A stretch of DNA of 64,000 bases from Candidatus Micrarchaeota archaeon CG10_big_fil_rev_8_21_14_0_10_45_29. Its GTDB lineage: Archaea > Micrarchaeota > Micrarchaeia > Anstonellales > Anstonellaceae. The stretch is from NCBI GenBank assembly GCA_002778455.1, contig PFCD01000005.1, forward strand, positions 27,295 to 91,294, read 5' to 3'. The number at the start of each line of letters is the position of its first letter. Position 1 is the first letter of the stretch. A model generated the notes under the pieces. That model had not been told where the DNA came from. It worked only from the letters and a program-made list of their open reading frames with translations, and did not search any database. Below are positions 1-9,169 of the stretch, piece after piece. The translations under genes were made by a program, and so were the position numbers.

Positions 1-1
1 G

Positions 2-592
2 CAAAACCCAACCCCAACGCAGCAGCAGCCATCAGCGGCCCAGCCTTCAGCCGCACAGCCATCTGCGCCAAACACGGTTGATGTTAGCGGAAGGGACATA
101 CTCGGCTCAGCAGATGCCCAAATCACCATGGTGGAATTCTCAGAATTTCAGTGCCCGTATTGCACAAGGGCGCACCCGACAGTGAAACAGCTTCTCTCCG
201 ATTATGACGGAAAGCTAAACCTTGTGCACATGAATTTCATAGTGCACCCGACAGCGACGACCTCTTCGGTATCTGTGGAATGCGCAGGAGACCAGGACAA
301 ATATTATGAAATGCATGACAAGATATTTACCACCCAAATAACTGATGCGGACGGGCTCAAAGGGCTTGCCGCCGAAGTCGGGCTTGACATGGCAACATAT
401 AATGCATGCATGTCTGCAGGCAAGAGCGCGGAACTTGCGGCACAGCAGTCAGCCGCCTCGGCGATCGGGGTGCGCGGAACCCCGACATTTCTTATCGGAA
501 AAATGCAAAACGGAAAAGTCGTGGGGGAGATTCTTGTAGGCGCCCAGCCGATAGAGAATTTCAAGGCATTAATAGACGCACAAATGGGATAA
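2..592 (+). CDS. DsbA-like thioredoxin-fold disulfide oxidoreductase (5' end truncated by window edge)
   Basis: Frame is open from base 2: QNPTPTQQQPSAAQPSAAQPSAPNTVDVSGRDILGSADAQITMVEFSEFQCPYCTRAHP. The CPYC active site and GVRGTPTFLIG cis-Pro loop are present. The M at 128 is internal. Confidence 0.87.
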   Translation, partial: QNPTPTQQQPSAAQPSAAQPSAPNTVDVSGRDILGSADAQITMVEFSEFQCPYCTRAHPTVKQLLSDYDGKLNLVHMNFIVHPTATTSSVSVECAGDQDKYYEMHDKIFTTQITDADGLKGLAAEVGLDMATYNACMSAGKSAELAAQQSAASAIGVRGTPTFLIGKMQNGKVVGEILVGAQPIENFKALIDAQMG

Positions 593-702
593 AAATCCCA
601 TTTTTTCCTTTTTTCTTTTTATTTTCATTTTCTTCTTCTTTCCACAACCTTTTTATTAAATATTGCCGCTTACTCTAACCTGCAGCAAGGGAAAGGATTT
701 TT

Positions 703-2958
703 ATGAAGCTTATAATTTCAGAGAAGCCAAAAGTGGCGCAAAAGATAGCCGAGGCGCTTGCTGACGGAAAAGTTGAGCGCAAGAAAGGCAAAGGGCAGGC
801 ATATTATTTTGAATTTGAGAGAAACGGGGAACGGGTGGCAGTCTCACCCGCTGTAGGGCACATCTACTCTTTAGAGGAGAAAACAAAGAGCAACACTTAC
901 CCCTCATTTGAAATAGAATGGCGCCCTGCATATGAAACTTCAAAAGACGCGGATTACACAAAAGGATATATACAGACAATAGAGATGCTCTCAAAAGATG
1001 CTGATGAGATAATAATTGCATGCGACTATGATGTGGAAGGCTCTCTTATAGGCTATAATGCATTGCGCTATGCCGCGCACCGCGATGTCGGCACGCGCAT
1101 GAAATTCTCGGCGCTCACAAAAAACGATTTGCAGCAGGCATATATGGACCGCTCAAACCTTGACATAGAAAACGCCCTGGCAGGCGAATCCCGCCATATG
1201 CTTGACTGGTATTATGGCATAAACCTCTCCCGCGCCCTGATGTCCTCAATAAAGGCGGTTGGAAAATTTCAGATTATGAGCATAGGGCGCGTGCAGGGCC
1301 CCGCCCTCAAGCTTCTCTCAGACAAGGAAAAAAGCATATTGGCATTTGTTCCAACCCCTTATTGGGAGCTCACATGCGAAATAGATAAAACTCTTTTCAA
1401 GCACGAGTGCAAAAAATTCACAGGCAAAAATGAGGCGGAGAAGGCGTTTGCCTCCTCCAAGCCAAAGCCGCACAAAATAATTAAAATAACAAAAAAGCCC
1501 TTTGAGCAAAACCCAAGCCCCCCATTCGACTTAACTTCCTTGCAGGTGGAGGCATACCGGCAATTCAAATTTTCCCCAAAGCAGACTCAATCTCTTGCAC
1601 AAACACTTTATGAGAGCTCACTTATCTCTTACCCGCGCACCTCATCGCAAAAGCTTCCTGCAAAGCTGGGGCTTGAAAAAATAATTATGGCTCTCTCCGC
1701 GCAGGCTGAATACACTTCTCTTTGCAAAAAGCTTTCCCAGGCGCGCATGTTCAAGCCGCTGGAGGGGAAAAAGCAGGACCCGGCGCATCCGGCAATTCAT
1801 CCCACCGGGCAATTTACGCAAACCGGAATAAAAGAGAAAAAGCTCTATGACTTGATTGTGCGCCGCTTTTTGGCATGCTTCGCGCCTCCCGCGAAAAGGG
1901 AAGGGCAAAAAGTAGTTGCTCTTTGCAGCACCCAAAATTATACTACAGCCGGCGCAAGGACAATTTTTGCAGGCTGGCACGAATTTTACAAGCCATATGT
2001 GAAATTGGATGAGATTACTTTGCCCGAATGGAAAGAGGGGCAGGATGCAGATGCGCAAAATTTCAAAATGGAGGAGAAAATGACACAGCCTCCAAAAAGA
2101 TTTACTCCAGCCTCAATAATCTCGGAGCTGGAAAACCGCAACCTCGGCACAAAGTCGACGCGCGCAACCGTGGTAGACACTCTTTTCAAGCGCGGCTATC
2201 TTAGCGGCACAAAGTCCATAGAAGTAACCCAATTCGGGATGCAGGTTGCAGACACTATGCAAAAATATGCGCCAGATATTTTAAGCGAGGAGATGACGCG
2301 CGATATTGAGAAGGAAATGGAAGCGATAAAAGAGGACCATGTGCATGCAAAAAACGTTGTGGAAAACGGCAAAAAAATCCTTATAAAAACCCTTGAAAAT
2401 TACAAAAAGCATGAAAAAGACGTCGGAGAGGAGCTCTCCTCCGCGCTTGCGGGCGCCCGCGCGGCAGCCTCAATAATAGGCCCATGCCCAAAATGCGGCA
2501 AGGATTTGAAAAAATTAATCTCCCGTTTCAAAAAGCAGTTTGTAGGATGCTCAGGCTACCCTGACTGCACCCAAACTTACCCCCTGCCGCAAATGGCTCT
2601 CATAGAGGCAACAGGGCGCACCTGCCCCAAATGCTCCACCCCCATAATAAAAGTAATAAGGCGCGCAAAGCGCCCGTTTGAGATGTGCGTGTTTCCAGAG
2701 TGCGAAACAAAAGCCAACTGGGGCAAATACCCGAAAAAAACAGCCGCCAAAAAATTTCCCGCGCAGGCAAAATCCGCCGCCCCAACTTCTGCTCTCCCCG
2801 CCAAAAAAACCAAAACCCAATCCGCCGCCTCCAAACCCGCCAAAAAATCTCCTGCTCCCAAAAAGCTCAAAAAGCTTGCAGAAAAAGAAAGCACGCCAAA
2901 AACCCCTAGAAAAAGAAAGCTTTCTGCAAAAAAGCAAAAAACCGCCGAAGAAAAATAA
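703..2958 (+). CDS. topA: DNA topoisomerase I (type IA), C-terminal zinc ribbons and Lys-rich tail
   Basis: MKLIISEKPKVAQKIAEAL, DYDVEGSLIGY (Toprim), ISYPRTSSQKLP active-site Tyr region, two CPKCG/GCSGYPDC zinc motifs. Confidence 0.93.
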   Translation: MKLIISEKPKVAQKIAEALADGKVERKKGKGQAYYFEFERNGERVAVSPAVGHIYSLEEKTKSNTYPSFEIEWRPAYETSKDADYTKGYIQTIEMLSKDADEIIIACDYDVEGSLIGYNALRYAAHRDVGTRMKFSALTKNDLQQAYMDRSNLDIENALAGESRHMLDWYYGINLSRALMSSIKAVGKFQIMSIGRVQGPALKLLSDKEKSILAFVPTPYWELTCEIDKTLFKHECKKFTGKNEAEKAFASSKPKPHKIIKITKKPFEQNPSPPFDLTSLQVEAYRQFKFSPKQTQSLAQTLYESSLISYPRTSSQKLPAKLGLEKIIMALSAQAEYTSLCKKLSQARMFKPLEGKKQDPAHPAIHPTGQFTQTGIKEKKLYDLIVRRFLACFAPPAKREGQKVVALCSTQNYTTAGARTIFAGWHEFYKPYVKLDEITLPEWKEGQDADAQNFKMEEKMTQPPKRFTPASIISELENRNLGTKSTRATVVDTLFKRGYLSGTKSIEVTQFGMQVADTMQKYAPDILSEEMTRDIEKEMEAIKEDHVHAKNVVENGKKILIKTLENYKKHEKDVGEELSSALAGARAAASIIGPCPKCGKDLKKLISRFKKQFVGCSGYPDCTQTYPLPQMALIEATGRTCPKCSTPIIKVIRRAKRPFEMCVFPECETKANWGKYPKKTAAKKFPAQAKSAAPTSALPAKKTKTQSAASKPAKKSPAPKKLKKLAEKESTPKTPRKRKLSAKKQKTAEEK

Positions 2959-3056
2959 AAAATAAAATGCCAAAAATGAGCAAAAAAGCGCATTTAAATT
3001 TTTCATCTCTTTGCAAAAAATAGGTTTATAAGCACCAGTTATCCAAAATAATTAAC

Positions 3057-4610
3057 GTGAGAATAAAAAGAGCCCTTATTTCCGTCTATGACAAAAAAGG
3101 TTTGCTTGATTTAGCGCATGCTTTGCATAGAAAAGGGGTGAAAATCCTCTCTTCCGGGGGCACTGCCAAAGCCTTGCGAAAGGCGGACATCCCTGTAACA
3201 GATGTTTCAAAATACACCGGGGCGCCGGAAATGTTTGACGGGCGGGTAAAAACTTTGCACCCAAAAATACACGGCGGAATACTTTTCAGGCGGGACAACA
3301 AGAACGACAGCGAAGAATTGCGCAAAAACAACATTCTCCCCATAGATTTGGTTGTGGTAAACCTTTACCCTTTTGAGAAGGTGGTAAAGCAAAAAGGAAT
3401 AAGCGAGGACAGGGCCGTGGAATTCATAGATATCGGGGGCATCTCGCTGATTCGCGCGGCTGCAAAAAACTACAAATTCACAAGCGTGCTTGTAGACCCG
3501 GAGGATTATCCGAAATTTATTCAGGAATTTGAGGAGAGAAACGGCTCAATAAGCGATGCAAAAAGGCATAACCTGATGATAAAAGCCTTCGAGCGCTCAT
3601 CTCACTACGACTGGGCAATTTCGCGCTTTTTCGGGGGGGAGGGAGATGAGAAATTCCCATACCGAATGAAAATGATATTTGAGCGCGCCTATCCTTTGCG
3701 CTACGGGGAGAACCCGCACCAGAGGGCAACCGCATACCGGCTTGTGGGGCAGCGTTCACTCTTTGATGCAAGAATATATTCGGGCAAGGCAATGAGCTAC
3801 AACAACTTTTTGGATGCAGATTCAGCGTTGCACTTAATACGCGAATTTTACGGCAAAACCGCATGCGTCATATTAAAGCACAACAACCCGTGCGGCGTGG
3901 CGTTTGCAAAAACTTTGAAAGGGGCATTTGAGAGGGCGCTTGCAACCGACCCCCTCTCCGCATTCGGCGGAATAATGGCGTTTTCCCAGCGCCTTGACGT
4001 GCAGACAGCAAATTCCATAGGGAACAAATTTTTGGAAGTGGTGCTTGCGCCAGGATACGAGCCGGAAGCTCTTGAAATTCTCAAAAGAAAGCCATCAAGG
4101 CGCATTTTAGACATCACAGATTTCTTTTTCCCGGTGCACCCCGGCGACGTTACTTTCAGGCACATCTCAGGGGGAATGCTATACCAGCACGAGGACCCCT
4201 CCATCTATGATTTGCGCACCGCGCAGGTAATGACAAGAAAAAAGCCAAAAGACGAGAACTGGCGGGACATGCATTTTGCAATGGCTGTTGCAAAGCACAC
4301 AAAGTCAAACGCAGTAATCATCTCAAAAAACGAGCAAATACTTGGAATTGGCGCAGGGCAGATGTCCCGCATAGATTCCACAAAAATCGCAATAAGAAAA
4401 GCAAAAGCAAACAAGTTTAATCTGAAAGGCTCTGTAGCCGCATCGGATGCTTTCCTTCCCTTCCCGGACACTTTGGAGGAGCTTGCAGCAGCCGGTGTTG
4501 GCGTGCTTGTGCAGCCCGGCGGCTCAATAAAAGACGAGGAAGTAATTTCGGCAGCAGACAGGCTTGGCATGGTAATGGCGTTTACAGGAATAAGGCATTT
4601 CAAGCACTAA
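3057..4610 (+). CDS. purH: Bifunctional AICAR formyltransferase/IMP cyclohydrolase (GTG start)
   Basis: RALISVYDKKGLLDLAHAL, FDGRVKTLHPKIHGGIL, LRYGENPHQRA, LKHNNPCGVA, GAGQMSRIDS. Confidence 0.95.
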   Translation: MRIKRALISVYDKKGLLDLAHALHRKGVKILSSGGTAKALRKADIPVTDVSKYTGAPEMFDGRVKTLHPKIHGGILFRRDNKNDSEELRKNNILPIDLVVVNLYPFEKVVKQKGISEDRAVEFIDIGGISLIRAAAKNYKFTSVLVDPEDYPKFIQEFEERNGSISDAKRHNLMIKAFERSSHYDWAISRFFGGEGDEKFPYRMKMIFERAYPLRYGENPHQRATAYRLVGQRSLFDARIYSGKAMSYNNFLDADSALHLIREFYGKTACVILKHNNPCGVAFAKTLKGAFERALATDPLSAFGGIMAFSQRLDVQTANSIGNKFLEVVLAPGYEPEALEILKRKPSRRILDITDFFFPVHPGDVTFRHISGGMLYQHEDPSIYDLRTAQVMTRKKPKDENWRDMHFAMAVAKHTKSNAVIISKNEQILGIGAGQMSRIDSTKIAIRKAKANKFNLKGSVAASDAFLPFPDTLEELAAAGVGVLVQPGGSIKDEEVISAADRLGMVMAFTGIRHFKH

Positions 4611-4655
4611 GCCTTTTTATGAATCAGAGCTTAAACGAACGGTGAAAAAGGCTTA
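4608..4655. terminator. 11-bp inverted repeat overlapping the purH stop codon
   Basis: TAAGCCTTTTT (4608-4618) and AAAAAGGCTTA (4645-4655) are perfect reverse complements. The first arm includes the purH TAA. Confidence 0.4.
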
Positions 4656-4755
4656 AGTTAACCCAAAAACTTCTGTCAGCCAAGTAAACTGTTTTTCATA
4701 AATCCAAGAAAATAAAAAATAGAAATAAAATAAAAAAAGAAAAAACTCAAGGAAA

Positions 4756-5526
4756 CTACTTTTTCCCCTTCTCGCCCATCGTCTGGAAATATTTTAAAAT
4801 TTCCATCGGAATCGGCATTATTATCTTTGAGTTGGGGTCTGTAGAGATGTCTGTGAGCGTCTTGAGGATTCTCAATTGCATCGCAGCCGGGCTCTTTGAT
4901 ATTATCTCCGCAGCCTGCCTCAAATTGTCCGCGGCCGCAACCTCTCCTGTGGAGAGAATTATTGTGGCCCTCTTCTCCCTCTCAGCTTCTGCCTGCCGCG
5001 CCATCACCCTTTTCATATTCTCAGGCAATTCCACGTCCTGCAATTTTATGTTTGTGATATCCACTCCCCACTCGTCCGTCTCCTTGTCAACTATTGCCTC
5101 TATCTGCTTTGCAATTTCCTCCCTTTTTGTAAGAAGCTGGTCAAGCTCAATCTCGCCGATTATGTCCCTTAGCGCCGTCTGGGCATACTGGGACACCGCA
5201 TAGCGGTAATTGTCTATTTTCAATATGGCTTTTGTTGAATTTTCCACGCGCATATATACTACTGCGTTTACCATCACCGGCACGTTATCCCTCGTCATCA
5301 CTTCCTGCTTTGGTATGTCTATTGTCGTAATCCTTGTGTCCACCTTTATCAAATTCTCAATTACAGGGATAATTATGTTAAGCCCGGGCGTGGCTTCGCG
5401 GGAGAATTTTCCAAGAGTAAGTATAACCCCCCTCTCCCATTGATTCACAATTCTTACTGTCATCAAAAATATGGGAACCCCGAATATTGCCAGCGGAATT
5501 ATGCATGCTATAATATCAGTTGCCAT
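4756..5526 (-). CDS. SPFH/Band 7 (stomatin-like) membrane protein
   Basis: RIVNQWERGVILTLGKFSREATPGLNIIIPVIENLIKVDTRITTIDIPKQEVMTRDNVPVMVNAVVYMRV is a typical stomatin core. Confidence 0.92.
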   Translation of the reverse strand: MATDIIACIIPLAIFGVPIFLMTVRIVNQWERGVILTLGKFSREATPGLNIIIPVIENLIKVDTRITTIDIPKQEVMTRDNVPVMVNAVVYMRVENSTKAILKIDNYRYAVSQYAQTALRDIIGEIELDQLLTKREEIAKQIEAIVDKETDEWGVDITNIKLQDVELPENMKRVMARQAEAEREKRATIILSTGEVAAADNLRQAAEIISKSPAAMQLRILKTLTDISTDPNSKIIMPIPMEILKYFQTMGEKGKK

Positions 5527-5626
5527 AAGAAAACCTCCCTAAATATTTTTCTCTCCTCCTGCTTATAAAACATGTCCTCTTCCAAAAAACCCGTTTGCGC
5601 CCGCCGCATCAATTATATTATAAAAT

Positions 5627-6166
5627 ATGGCTATTTTTCATTATTGCATGCCTTCCAAAACATATGAAAAAACCGCCATTTTAATAGGGCGCTTCCAGCC
5701 CCCGCACAAAGGGCATGAGGGGCTGATTCTCTCTTTGCTAAAAACACACAAAAAATTAACGGTGGCAATAGGCTCCTCTTGCAAAAAAAGGCAAAAAGAA
5801 AATCCATTTTCCGCAAAAGAGCGCCTTTTCATGCTAAAAAAGCTTTTTTCGCAAAAAAAAGCAAAAGAAAAAATAAAATTCACATTTTTGCCCGACAATC
5901 CCTCAAATAAAAAATGGGCGCAAATTTTCTGCAAAAAATTTCCAAAAGAAAAATATATCATCTACTCCGCAAACCCGCTTGTGCGCAAGCTTCTTGCAAC
6001 TTATGAATTCGGCAAATTTCTCCTAGTGAGGCGAAAAAGCTGGCAAGGAAAAGCAATAAGAAAAAAAATAATTGAAAAAAAGCCATACCTCTCAAGCATC
6101 CCTGCAAAATTGAGAAATTGGATGAAAGGCAAGGGGGAGAAAATAATGCTAAATTGCCAAAAATAG
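5627..6166 (+). CDS. nadM: Nicotinamide-nucleotide adenylyltransferase (start may be internal, MPSKTYEK)
   Basis: AILIGRFQPPHKGHEGLI nucleotidyltransferase motif; archaeal NadM-like. Confidence 0.85.
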   Translation: MAIFHYCMPSKTYEKTAILIGRFQPPHKGHEGLILSLLKTHKKLTVAIGSSCKKRQKENPFSAKERLFMLKKLFSQKKAKEKIKFTFLPDNPSNKKWAQIFCKKFPKEKYIIYSANPLVRKLLATYEFGKFLLVRRKSWQGKAIRKKIIEKKPYLSSIPAKLRNWMKGKGEKIMLNCQK

Positions 6167-6225
6167 TTTAAGCCAAAACAGAAAAATATTAAGAAATTGC
6201 CAAAGGCAAGGCAATAATAAGAAAT

Positions 6226-6876
6226 TCAGGCATATCCTATTTTCGCCCATTCTCCCAAAGAGGCTTTAAGAGCCGCTTCAAGCCCTTTTCTTTTTGATGC
6301 CTCAACATCTTTTGGAAGAATAACGCTTATTCCCTTGCCTTCCCCCTCAACTTTCACATCGCAGCCAAATTGAGCCGCAAGCTCATGCGCCTTTTTTTCA
6401 GGCTCGCTTATTATTTCAAGCAATTTAATTTTATATTTAAGGTCCTGCCCCGCCAGCGGGTGGTTGAAATCCAGCATGATTCTTCCCGAAGATGCCGATT
6501 TCACCATTGCAGGCACTCCGTCAATTGTTACCATAAGCCCGGCTTGCGCCCTCACTCCATGGCTTGCAAATTCTTTCTCAGGCATGACGCGCACAAGCTC
6601 CTGGTGCTTTTCTCCAAATGCCTTGGAGGCAGGCACAATTATTTCGACTTCTTTTCCAACCTCAATTTTTGAGAGTTCTTCCTCAATGCCTGCAATCATC
6701 GCCCCTTTGCCAAATATCACAAGGCGGGGGCCGTACTTTGATGCATTTGACCATATGCCGGCATCTTTTGCTTCCTTCTCATCCGTGCTCTCAAATAACG
6801 AGCCGTCTGAGACAAGCGAGCCGCTAAGCTCTATCTTTACAAGGTCCCCTTTTTGCAGCTTATTCATATAAATCAA
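6226..6876 (-). CDS. FKBP-type peptidyl-prolyl isomerase, SlyD-like (start possibly 6868)
   Basis: GDLVKIELSGSLVSDGSLFEST, FGKGAMIAGIEEEL, GEKHQELVRVMP, DFNHPLAGQDLKYKIKLLEI. Confidence 0.88.
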   Translation of the reverse strand: MIYMNKLQKGDLVKIELSGSLVSDGSLFESTDEKEAKDAGIWSNASKYGPRLVIFGKGAMIAGIEEELSKIEVGKEVEIIVPASKAFGEKHQELVRVMPEKEFASHGVRAQAGLMVTIDGVPAMVKSASSGRIMLDFNHPLAGQDLKYKIKLLEIISEPEKKAHELAAQFGCDVKVEGEGKGISVILPKDVEASKRKGLEAALKASLGEWAKIGYA

Positions 6877-6909
6877 TTAATACATTTATGCCCAATTCAT
6901 TTTTTAAAC

Positions 6910-8391
6910 ATGGTTATTCATATTTTTTCCATGCTTGGAATAAAAAAAGAGGATGAGCTAAAGCTTGGCACAATAGCGTTAATAGCAATTTTCATGCTTT
7001 CCACAGTCGCAGTATATATGGGCGGATATTTTAGCGGAAGCGGGGAAAATGCGCCCGAGCAGATTACCTCTTCATTCACAGGGCTTGCGCATGCAAATGC
7101 ATCAATAGCCTCATGGGACCCTTCCCTATACATTATAGGCGGGGGCGAGCGCCTCTCAGAAAAAATAAAACAGCTAAAGGGCGAGGGGCTCATATTATAT
7201 GACACAAAAACCTCTGACGGGCGCCTTATTATGCTCACAAGCACGGATGAAATAGTGCGCGTATCTCAGGAGATTGAAGCCGCGGGCGCAACCGCATATT
7301 CGGACGCCACTATTTACACCGGCAACCCCCTGCAGGTAACCGACGGGCAGGGAAAAATTGTTGAAATTGAAGGGCAAAACCTCAAGCAGAGAATGATTCC
7401 CGTATTAAGCGAAGGTGAAAAATTCCCCGCAGAATTTCAGGTGCAGGTTGTAAACTCAAAAATATATGCTTACGGGGAAATTCTTGCGGTGCCCGACGGC
7501 CCGTTTTCCGCAATAGCAACCCCGATAAACGCCACTGTTCTCTCCTATTCCCTAAACATTTTAATCCCGTGGGAGCAGAGGGGAAAGAATTATTCAACTT
7601 TATCAAATTCCCTTTCGGGCGCAACAATAAATTATACTCCTAAATCCTATGTTACATTCAATCCCCCTCTTGCGCGCGAAACCCTTGTGGCTCTCTCCGC
7701 TCAAAAGCCCGCTTATGCCCTAAGCATACAATCCTCCATAATGGCGGTGAGCCCGAAATTTTTTGAAAAAGAAACAATAGTGCAGGAGTTTGAGGCGCTT
7801 GGCATCTCCCCGGTTTTCCCTGATTCTGTGCTAAGCATTTTCCCCGGCAACGGCACGCAAATAACTTCCGCCGCCGCATCCGCAGCTTTTGAAAAAGAAT
7901 TTGAAAACACCCCTGCGCAAATAACCCCTGCGTATGTGCTTGAGCTAACCCTTCCAAAATATTTGGAGCATGAGGGGAAAAATTACAGCATAGGGGAAGG
8001 GAGAAAAATTGAATTAATATCGCAAATTCCTCCTGTAGATGAGGGGGCAGTAGAGCTTCAGTTCCGCTCAATAGGCGCCATGGTGGTTGACCTTTCAGCA
8101 GGAAAATACGCAAGCGCGCCAGAGCTTGAAGGCGAAGTAATCAACATAGATGACCTTATCGAGCAAATTTCACAAAACCAAACAAATGAAAATTCGGGGA
8201 GCGAAAGCGGGGAAGATGGCTCCGAAACGATATCCGGCGAGCCGAAAAATCTCTCGGAAATAACGCCTCCATACACGCAAGAGCAGATAAATGAAATACA
8301 ATCAGTTTTCTGGGAAAAGGCGGCGGGAATAGTCGCCTACCCGCCGGCAAATTCGGCTGAGGGCAATCAAACTGCCCCGGACGGGCAGTAA
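6910..8391 (+). CDS. Hypothetical protein with one N-terminal transmembrane segment and a large extracytoplasmic domain
   Basis: Long ORF; N-terminal hydrophobic segment LGTIALIAIFMLSTVAVYMGGYF; the upstream Met of the ORF track is probably not the start. Confidence 0.6.
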   Translation: MVIHIFSMLGIKKEDELKLGTIALIAIFMLSTVAVYMGGYFSGSGENAPEQITSSFTGLAHANASIASWDPSLYIIGGGERLSEKIKQLKGEGLILYDTKTSDGRLIMLTSTDEIVRVSQEIEAAGATAYSDATIYTGNPLQVTDGQGKIVEIEGQNLKQRMIPVLSEGEKFPAEFQVQVVNSKIYAYGEILAVPDGPFSAIATPINATVLSYSLNILIPWEQRGKNYSTLSNSLSGATINYTPKSYVTFNPPLARETLVALSAQKPAYALSIQSSIMAVSPKFFEKETIVQEFEALGISPVFPDSVLSIFPGNGTQITSAAASAAFEKEFENTPAQITPAYVLELTLPKYLEHEGKNYSIGEGRKIELISQIPPVDEGAVELQFRSIGAMVVDLSAGKYASAPELEGEVINIDDLIEQISQNQTNENSGSESGEDGSETISGEPKNLSEITPPYTQEQINEIQSVFWEKAAGIVAYPPANSAEGNQTAPDGQ

Positions 8392-8449
8392 TTGCGTTTT
8401 TAAGCTTTAATCCCCCTACACTTAATTGTTTTTTAGAGGTGAATTTTTT

Positions 8450-8677
8450 ATGCCAGAGCAAAAAAGACCGTTTGATGTGCTTAACGCATCATTAAACAAC
8501 ACAGTAATAATCGGAATGAAAGGAAACTACGAGATGCGCGGAAAAATGATAAGCTATGATGTTCACATGAACATAGTGCTTGAAAAGGCCGAGCAGCTTG
8601 TAAACGGCGAGGTAAAGCGCGGAATAGGCATGGTTCTTCTTCGCGGCGACTCAGTCGTCTACATTTCTCCCTCCTAA
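8450..8677 (+). CDS. LSm (Sm-like) archaeal RNA-binding protein
   Basis: PFDVLNASLNNTVIIGMKGNYEMRGKMISYDVHMNIVLEKAEQ...RGIGMVLLRGDSVVYISP has Sm1/Sm2 motifs. GAGGTGA precedes the ATG. Confidence 0.88.
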   Translation: MPEQKRPFDVLNASLNNTVIIGMKGNYEMRGKMISYDVHMNIVLEKAEQLVNGEVKRGIGMVLLRGDSVVYISPS

Positions 8678-8761
8678 ATTTCTTATCTTAAGCGCCGAGA
8701 AAAAATACCTTTTCGGCTAAGGATTTTTTGAAATTTCTTTTTTTATTTTTATTCTTTTTCT

Positions 8762-8833
8762 GGGCGCGTGGCGCAACGGTAGCGCGCCTGCATGGCATGC
8801 AGGAGGCTGGGGGTTCGAATCCCCCCGTGTCCA
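8762..8833 (+). tRNA. tRNA-Ala (anticodon GGC)
   Basis: Complete cloverleaf: GGGCGCG/CGTGTCC acceptor with the G3:U70 alanine identity pair, CCTGC-ATGGCAT-GCAGG anticodon arm, GGTTCGAATCC T arm, discriminator A. Confidence 0.94.
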
Positions 8834-8899
8834 TTAGAAGGGGCCAACCGCCAACACTCACTTGCCCCTTTCTAAACCCCTCTCAAAACACCCGTGTTC

Positions 8900-8937
8900 G
8901 CACATAATGCTCGCGGTTGCCCGCTCGCATTATGCGC
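8900..8937 (-). other. Strong structured RNA hairpin candidate, minus-strand sense
   Basis: Minus strand: GCG-CATAATGC-GA-GCGG-GCAA-CCGC-GA-GCATTATG-TGC. 11-bp outer helix with one G.U, tandem GA/GA, 4-bp inner helix, GNRA loop. Confidence 0.4.
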
Positions 8938-9169
8938 TCACCTTCTTTACGCATATCACCAGAACAAGGCGCAGCCCCTTATCCAATTATGCCAAGCTTC
9001 CCCAAAACCCAATCCTTATTCTGGCAAATTTTCGGTAAAATTCTGGCAAATGTTAAAAAAGGGCGGATTTGTTCTATCTCTATGGCAGTGTTTGGGGATG
9101 CTGCCGCCATTTGCGAATAAAAAGCATCCTCATAATTTTTATGTTGTTTTTGTTTTACAGGTATTTTAT

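Noticed and set aside
2551-3006. Gly/Phe-rich minus-strand ORFs (151 and 138 aa)
   Set aside because: Antisense to the Lys/Ala/Pro-rich TopA tail; low-complexity reflection.
8894-9169. N-terminal extension of the CcdA ORF
   Set aside because: The extension covers the hairpin spacer and is unlike CcdA; MASIAIPISFIAGILSFLSPCVLPL at 9170 is a natural start.
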